From NCBI GenBank assembly GCA_963769255.1, contig CAVYKV010000001.1:2976001-3040000 (forward strand): a DNA stretch of 64,000 bases, in the 5' to 3' direction. This document shows, piece by piece, positions 61,034 through 64,000 of this stretch (the first letter of the stretch is position 1; every line of letters starts with the position of its first letter). Source of the DNA: JAKACA01 sp963769255. Lineage in GTDB: Bacteria > Actinomycetota > Acidimicrobiia > Acidimicrobiales > Bog-793. Below the pieces are notes generated by a model. That model did no database searches. It saw nothing but the letters and a program-made list of their open reading frames with translations, and was not told the origin of the DNA. The position numbers and the translations under genes are program-made.

Positions 61034-61975
61034 ATGAATGCCGACGAGGAATGGCCGGTGCTCGACTACGAGCAGCTCGCACCGACCGTCGATCTCCTCA
61101 ACCGCCTCGTCCAGGCGGCCGGCAAGTACACCCTCGACGAGCTGTTCGAGCCGGGCTGGGGCAACATCGTCCTCGACGTCACGCCTCGCGGACTGCGCAC
61201 GACGACGCTGCGACAGGGACCGAAGCGCTTCAGCGTGCACTACCGCCTTCTCGACGGGGACGTCGTCATCGAGTCGAACGAGGGAGAGCGGAACCTGAGC
61301 CTGCTCGACGGGTCCGTCGCCCACTTCTACCACCGCTTCTGCGCCTCGGCGGCCGAGCTCGGCCTCCGCCCGCCCGGGACGTCGCTCCTCTGCGAGCTGC
61401 CGTCTGGAGCGACCCGATTCGAGCACGACGTGGACGAGCGGCACTGGGACGCCGACGCGGCGCGGCTCGTCTGGCGGGGCTTCGCCTCCGTGGCGGCGGC
61501 CCTCGAGGACTACCAGGCGCCCTACCGGGGCCACCGGCCGAGAACAGGTGTCATGTGGGGTGGCTTCGACCTGTCGTCGACCCGCTACCGCGGGCGCCGC
61601 TCCACGCCACCACCGGACCGGCCGGCCTTCCTACAGCACGGTATGACCGAGGAGTACGTCTCCGTCGGCTTCTATTTCGGCAACCCGGCGGTGCCGGAGG
61701 CGAGCGTGTACGCCTACATCGCACCTCAGCCGGCGGGCATGGAGGCACACGAGTGGGGCGCTGTGGGCGGCCGGTGGAACAGCGAGGCGGGGCTCGTGCT
61801 GCTCCCTTGGAACGAGCTTCGGTCGGCGGCCGACCCGCGCGGCGCGATCGTCGCCTTCGGGGACGCCGTGTACGACGCCGCCGTCGAGCTGGCCGGATGG
61901 CCCGTCGACCTCGTCGGCGCCCGCTTCACCGGCTGGCAGGCCAGCCGGACCCCTCCCGCCACGATGCCGAGCTGA
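61034..61975 (+). CDS. DUF5996 family protein
   Basis: 313 residues from ATG 61034. Family blocks: LAPTVDLLNRLVQAAGKYTLDEL, LDVTPRGLRTTTL, HFYHRFCASAAELGL, and the C-terminal LLPWNELRSAADPRGAIVAF followed by YDAAVELAGWP. No signal, helix or known catalytic motif. Members occur mainly in actinobacteria and proteobacteria with unknown role. It precedes the UBP zinc-finger gene by 11 bp and they are very probably co-transcribed. Confidence 0.87.
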   Translation: MNADEEWPVLDYEQLAPTVDLLNRLVQAAGKYTLDELFEPGWGNIVLDVTPRGLRTTTLRQGPKRFSVHYRLLDGDVVIESNEGERNLSLLDGSVAHFYHRFCASAAELGLRPPGTSLLCELPSGATRFEHDVDERHWDADAARLVWRGFASVAAALEDYQAPYRGHRPRTGVMWGGFDLSSTRYRGRRSTPPPDRPAFLQHGMTEEYVSVGFYFGNPAVPEASVYAYIAPQPAGMEAHEWGAVGGRWNSEAGLVLLPWNELRSAADPRGAIVAFGDAVYDAAVELAGWPVDLVGARFTGWQASRTPPATMPS

Positions 61976-61986
61976 AGGAGAACACG

Positions 61987-62334
61987 ATGACCGACGACGA
62001 CATCGACCCCAGCGTGCCGCCCAGCGGCACCGGCTGCCTCGAGTGCGAGGAGGCAGGCGGTTGGTGGTTCCACCTCCGCCGCTGCGCCAAGTGCGGGCAC
62101 ATCGGATGCTGCGACACGTCGCCATCGCAGCACGCCACGAGACACTTCGAGCAGGGCGGCCACCCGGTCATCGCCAGCTACGAGCCGGGCGAGGACTGGT
62201 ACTACGACTACCGGAACGGCGACGTCCTCGAGGGCCCCCCGCTGGCAGCTCCCCACCACCACCCCGTCGACCAGCCAGTACCGGGCCCGGCCGGACGGGT
62301 CCCGGCCGACTGGCAGCGTCACCTGCACCAATAA
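61987..62334 (+). CDS. UBP-type zinc finger protein
   Basis: 115 residues after AAGGAG. The zf-UBP fold: CLECEEAGGWWFHLRRCAKCG, CCDTSPSQHATRHFEQGGHPVIASYEPGEDW supply the Cys and His ligands. The family binds ubiquitin C-termini in eukaryotes; bacterial stand-alone versions are common in actinobacteria and their ligand is unknown. The Trp/Tyr-rich tail EDWYYDYRNGD is typical. Operon with the DUF5996 gene. Confidence 0.9.
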   Translation: MTDDDIDPSVPPSGTGCLECEEAGGWWFHLRRCAKCGHIGCCDTSPSQHATRHFEQGGHPVIASYEPGEDWYYDYRNGDVLEGPPLAAPHHHPVDQPVPGPAGRVPADWQRHLHQ

Positions 62335-62338
62335 CGAG

Positions 62339-62659
62339 TCACCGGGGGCCCGGTACGCCCGCCTCCACGCCCACCGACGAACGTGAACCTCTTCTTGCCT
62401 CAGACATCCATGGCGATGCTGCCCCGCAGCCTCCCGACAACGTCGCCCCCTCCCGGTAGCCCGCCGGCGACCGGTCTCCCTCCTGGAGGAGCACCATCGT
62501 GGCCTGCAGGCTGTGCGACGCCTCCTTCATCGCGATCCAGACTCCGCCGTCCAAAAGGCCGTCGGCACTCTTCAAACGATCGAGGAGCTGACCGGCGAAG
62601 TGAAGGTGATAGAGCGCCTCGTCGAGCTTGTCGCGAGGTGGCTCCGACGGGGCCGTCAT
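62339..62659 (-). CDS. hypothetical protein, second gene of a coupled pair
   Basis: 106 residues; the start ATG 62659 overlaps the upstream stop by 4 bp. The first 60 residues (DKLDEALYHLHFAGQLLDRL, then WIAMKEASHSLQATMVLL) look like two amphipathic helices with His residues. The remainder is low-complexity and may be non-conserved. No recognised family. Convergent with the UBP gene. Confidence 0.55.
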   Translation of the reverse strand: MTAPSEPPRDKLDEALYHLHFAGQLLDRLKSADGLLDGGVWIAMKEASHSLQATMVLLQEGDRSPAGYREGATLSGGCGAASPWMSEARRGSRSSVGVEAGVPGPR

Positions 62660-63108
62660 GACGACAACCGCGGATTGCGGAAGACACGCATGGCGGCGCG
62701 TGTGACCTGGAGAACGTGAGCGGCCCTGAGCTCGTTCGACGGCGCCTCCATCAGCTGCAACTCGAGCGGTACGAGGACCGCCCGCTGCAGGTGGGCGACC
62801 AGGAGCGGCTCGTCGTCGGCGAGCGCCAGCAGGTCGAGCGCAATGATCCGCTGGAGGTCCAGCCACAGTCGATCCGCCTCACGAGGAGCTCCCACGCTCA
62901 CAGGCGTCGACGAGCCGACCCGTCGGATCGCTTCGACATCACCGTGCGCCAGCATGTTGATGCGCGACCAGGCCGGCACAGGCTCGGGGTGCGGCTGCTC
63001 GTACTGCTCGTAGTGGCCGGTCAGGAGCGCCTCGGCTTCGGCCAGGAGGCACAACCCGCCGGCGGAGACTGAGTGGTCCGTCGGTGGGCGCCATGGAAAC
63101 CGCCTCAC
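62656..63108 (-). CDS. hypothetical protein, first gene of a coupled pair
   Basis: 150 residues from GTG 63108, chosen because AGGAGG lies 6 bases upstream. Helical: SAGGLCLLAEAEALLTGHYEQYEQPHP and LWLDLQRIIALDLLALADDEPLLVAHLQRAVLVPLELQLMEA. No signal or membrane helix and no family known to me. It is translationally coupled to the shorter gene that follows, suggesting a two-protein complex. Confidence 0.65.
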   Translation of the reverse strand: MRRFPWRPPTDHSVSAGGLCLLAEAEALLTGHYEQYEQPHPEPVPAWSRINMLAHGDVEAIRRVGSSTPVSVGAPREADRLWLDLQRIIALDLLALADDEPLLVAHLQRAVLVPLELQLMEAPSNELRAAHVLQVTRAAMRVFRNPRLSS

Positions 63109-63347
63109 GTCGTGCCTCCTGCGACCTGCGCTCCAGACCGGTACCAGACCACGTCGATCGTGTCTCCTTGATGGGCGGGAGATGCTGTATGGAGGATCGC
63201 ACTGCAGAGGCCCGCTTGCGCCCGTGGAAGGCACTGGTCGACCCACATCCACCAACGGGCCTCCCAGGGACTCCCAGGGACTCCTCCTGGTGCGACGAAG
63301 CCGTCGATGCGTCAAAGTGGCGGAGAGGACAAATTTGAGGAGGCTCG

Positions 63348-64000
63348 ATGAGCACGACTGAAGCCCGCACCGGAGACGCAGCTGCGGGAGTGGAAGCCGC
63401 CAAGAGCGACATGAGCCTGGAGGTGGTCGTCCTCCCCGTCGCCGATACGGAGCGGGCCAAGGAGTTCTACCTGCGGCTCGGCTGGCGGCTCGACGCTGAC
63501 GTTGCGGTCGGGGACGACCTTCGGCTGGTTCAGGTCACACCGAAGGGATCGGGGTGCTCGATCCAGTTCGGCGACAACCTCACGACGGCGCCCCCGGGCT
63601 CGAGCAAGGGCGCCTACCTCGTCGTTCCCGACATCGCGGCGGCGCGAGCGGACCTACTGGGGCGCGGCATCGAGGTCAGCGACGTCTTCCACGAGGGTCA
63701 CCTGGGCGACCGTTTCCACGAGCCCGGACGTGTGCCCGGCGCCTCGACGAATACCGACAACAGCTACCAGTCGTTTGCGACCTTCAGCGATCCCGACGGC
63801 AACGTGTGGCTCCTCCAGGAGATCACCCATCGGTTGCCGGGCCGCGTCGACGAGGCGGTGTCCTCGTACTCCTCGGCGGAGGACTTGGCGGCTGCGCTTC
63901 GGCGAGCCGAGGCGGCTCACGGTGAGCACGAGACGCGCATCGGGGCGGCAGACCCCAACTGGCCGGACTGGTACGCCACCTACATGGTGCAGGAGCGCAC
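63348..64000 (+). CDS. VOC-family protein, runs off the window
   Basis: At least 217 residues, start ATG 63348 after GAGGAGG; open to the right edge. VOC domain residues ~22-160: LEVVVLPVADTERAKEFYLRLGWRLD, then YLVVPDIAAARADLLGRG, and FSDPDGNVWLLQEI with the Glu ligand. The His usually at the first position is replaced (LEVVVLPV). A C-terminal extension AAHGEHETRIGA then NWPDWYATYMVQE is seen in a group of actinobacterial VOC proteins. Upstream 63240-63270 has a tandem 10-base repeat (CCCAGGGACT twice). Confidence 0.85.
   Translation, partial: MSTTEARTGDAAAGVEAAKSDMSLEVVVLPVADTERAKEFYLRLGWRLDADVAVGDDLRLVQVTPKGSGCSIQFGDNLTTAPPGSSKGAYLVVPDIAAARADLLGRGIEVSDVFHEGHLGDRFHEPGRVPGASTNTDNSYQSFATFSDPDGNVWLLQEITHRLPGRVDEAVSSYSSAEDLAAALRRAEAAHGEHETRIGAADPNWPDWYATYMVQER

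Overview
The window is high-G+C bacterial DNA, with G or C at almost every third codon position, frequent GTG starts and mostly 4-bp ATGA/GTGA gene overlaps. Gene content points to an actinobacterium: two LLM-class F420-type oxidoreductases, an F420-reductase-like Rossmann protein, DUF2252 and DUF5996 proteins, several possibly leaderless promoters and a MOSC/ferredoxin-reductase fusion. An Acidimicrobiia- or Thermoleophilia-like lineage would fit, but that is inference. I saw no tRNA, rRNA, CRISPR array, insertion sequence, prophage or replication origin.

Layout. 1-4257 (minus): peptide/oligomer-type ABC uptake genes (DppC-like, DppB-like, binding lipoprotein) with an amidohydrolase-2 homologue that has lost its metal ligands. 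4505-9883: a two-component system (minus) divergent from an ABC-2 exporter (plus) whose first permease carries a large extracytoplasmic domain. 10003-22132 (minus): a catabolic block with NERD protein, SDR, TPP-dependent E1 beta and alpha, a second binding lipoprotein, VOC protein, M24 peptidase-fold enzyme, SDR, fumarase-superfamily lyase, IclR regulator, enolase-superfamily enzyme and LLM oxidoreductase. 22154-24383: a secreted protein made of 14 repeats, each with a cysteine pair. 24618-25764: a leader ORF, an ECF-like sigma factor and an alkyl-DNA cysteine methyltransferase in one coupled unit.

25875-28831: a small acidic protein, a class III aminotransferase, and an HTH protein divergent from a stand-alone Clp-N repeat protein. 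28967-36416: GH26 hydrolase, cellulose-synthase-like GT2, a GT39-type membrane glycosyltransferase and two tandem secreted PQQ-type beta-propeller paralogues. 36442-38608: a MarR-VOC fusion, a MarR regulator and a pirin, with clear palindromic operators. 38679-43437: a GntR-led operon (FGGY kinase, zinc alcohol dehydrogenase, class I aldolase, SDR) that reads as a complete route from polyol to ketose phosphate to cleavage. 43472-53972: single genes and short pairs, including a C45 acyltransferase, ASCH protein, polysaccharide deacetylase, DUF2252 protein, LLM plus serine hydrolase, and OsmC divergent from a CsoR/CstR-like repressor over a perfect palindrome. 54024-64000: nitronate monooxygenase, redoxin, SDR, MOSC-FNR-ferredoxin fusion, a LuxR regulator without its ATPase part, MFS transporter, DUF5996 protein, UBP zinc finger and VOC protein.

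Seven genes each carry one single-base frameshift that can be located exactly, and removing or adding one base restores an intact gene each time. This looks more like sequence or assembly error than decay. These genes are typed pseudogene here, but they may be functional in the organism.
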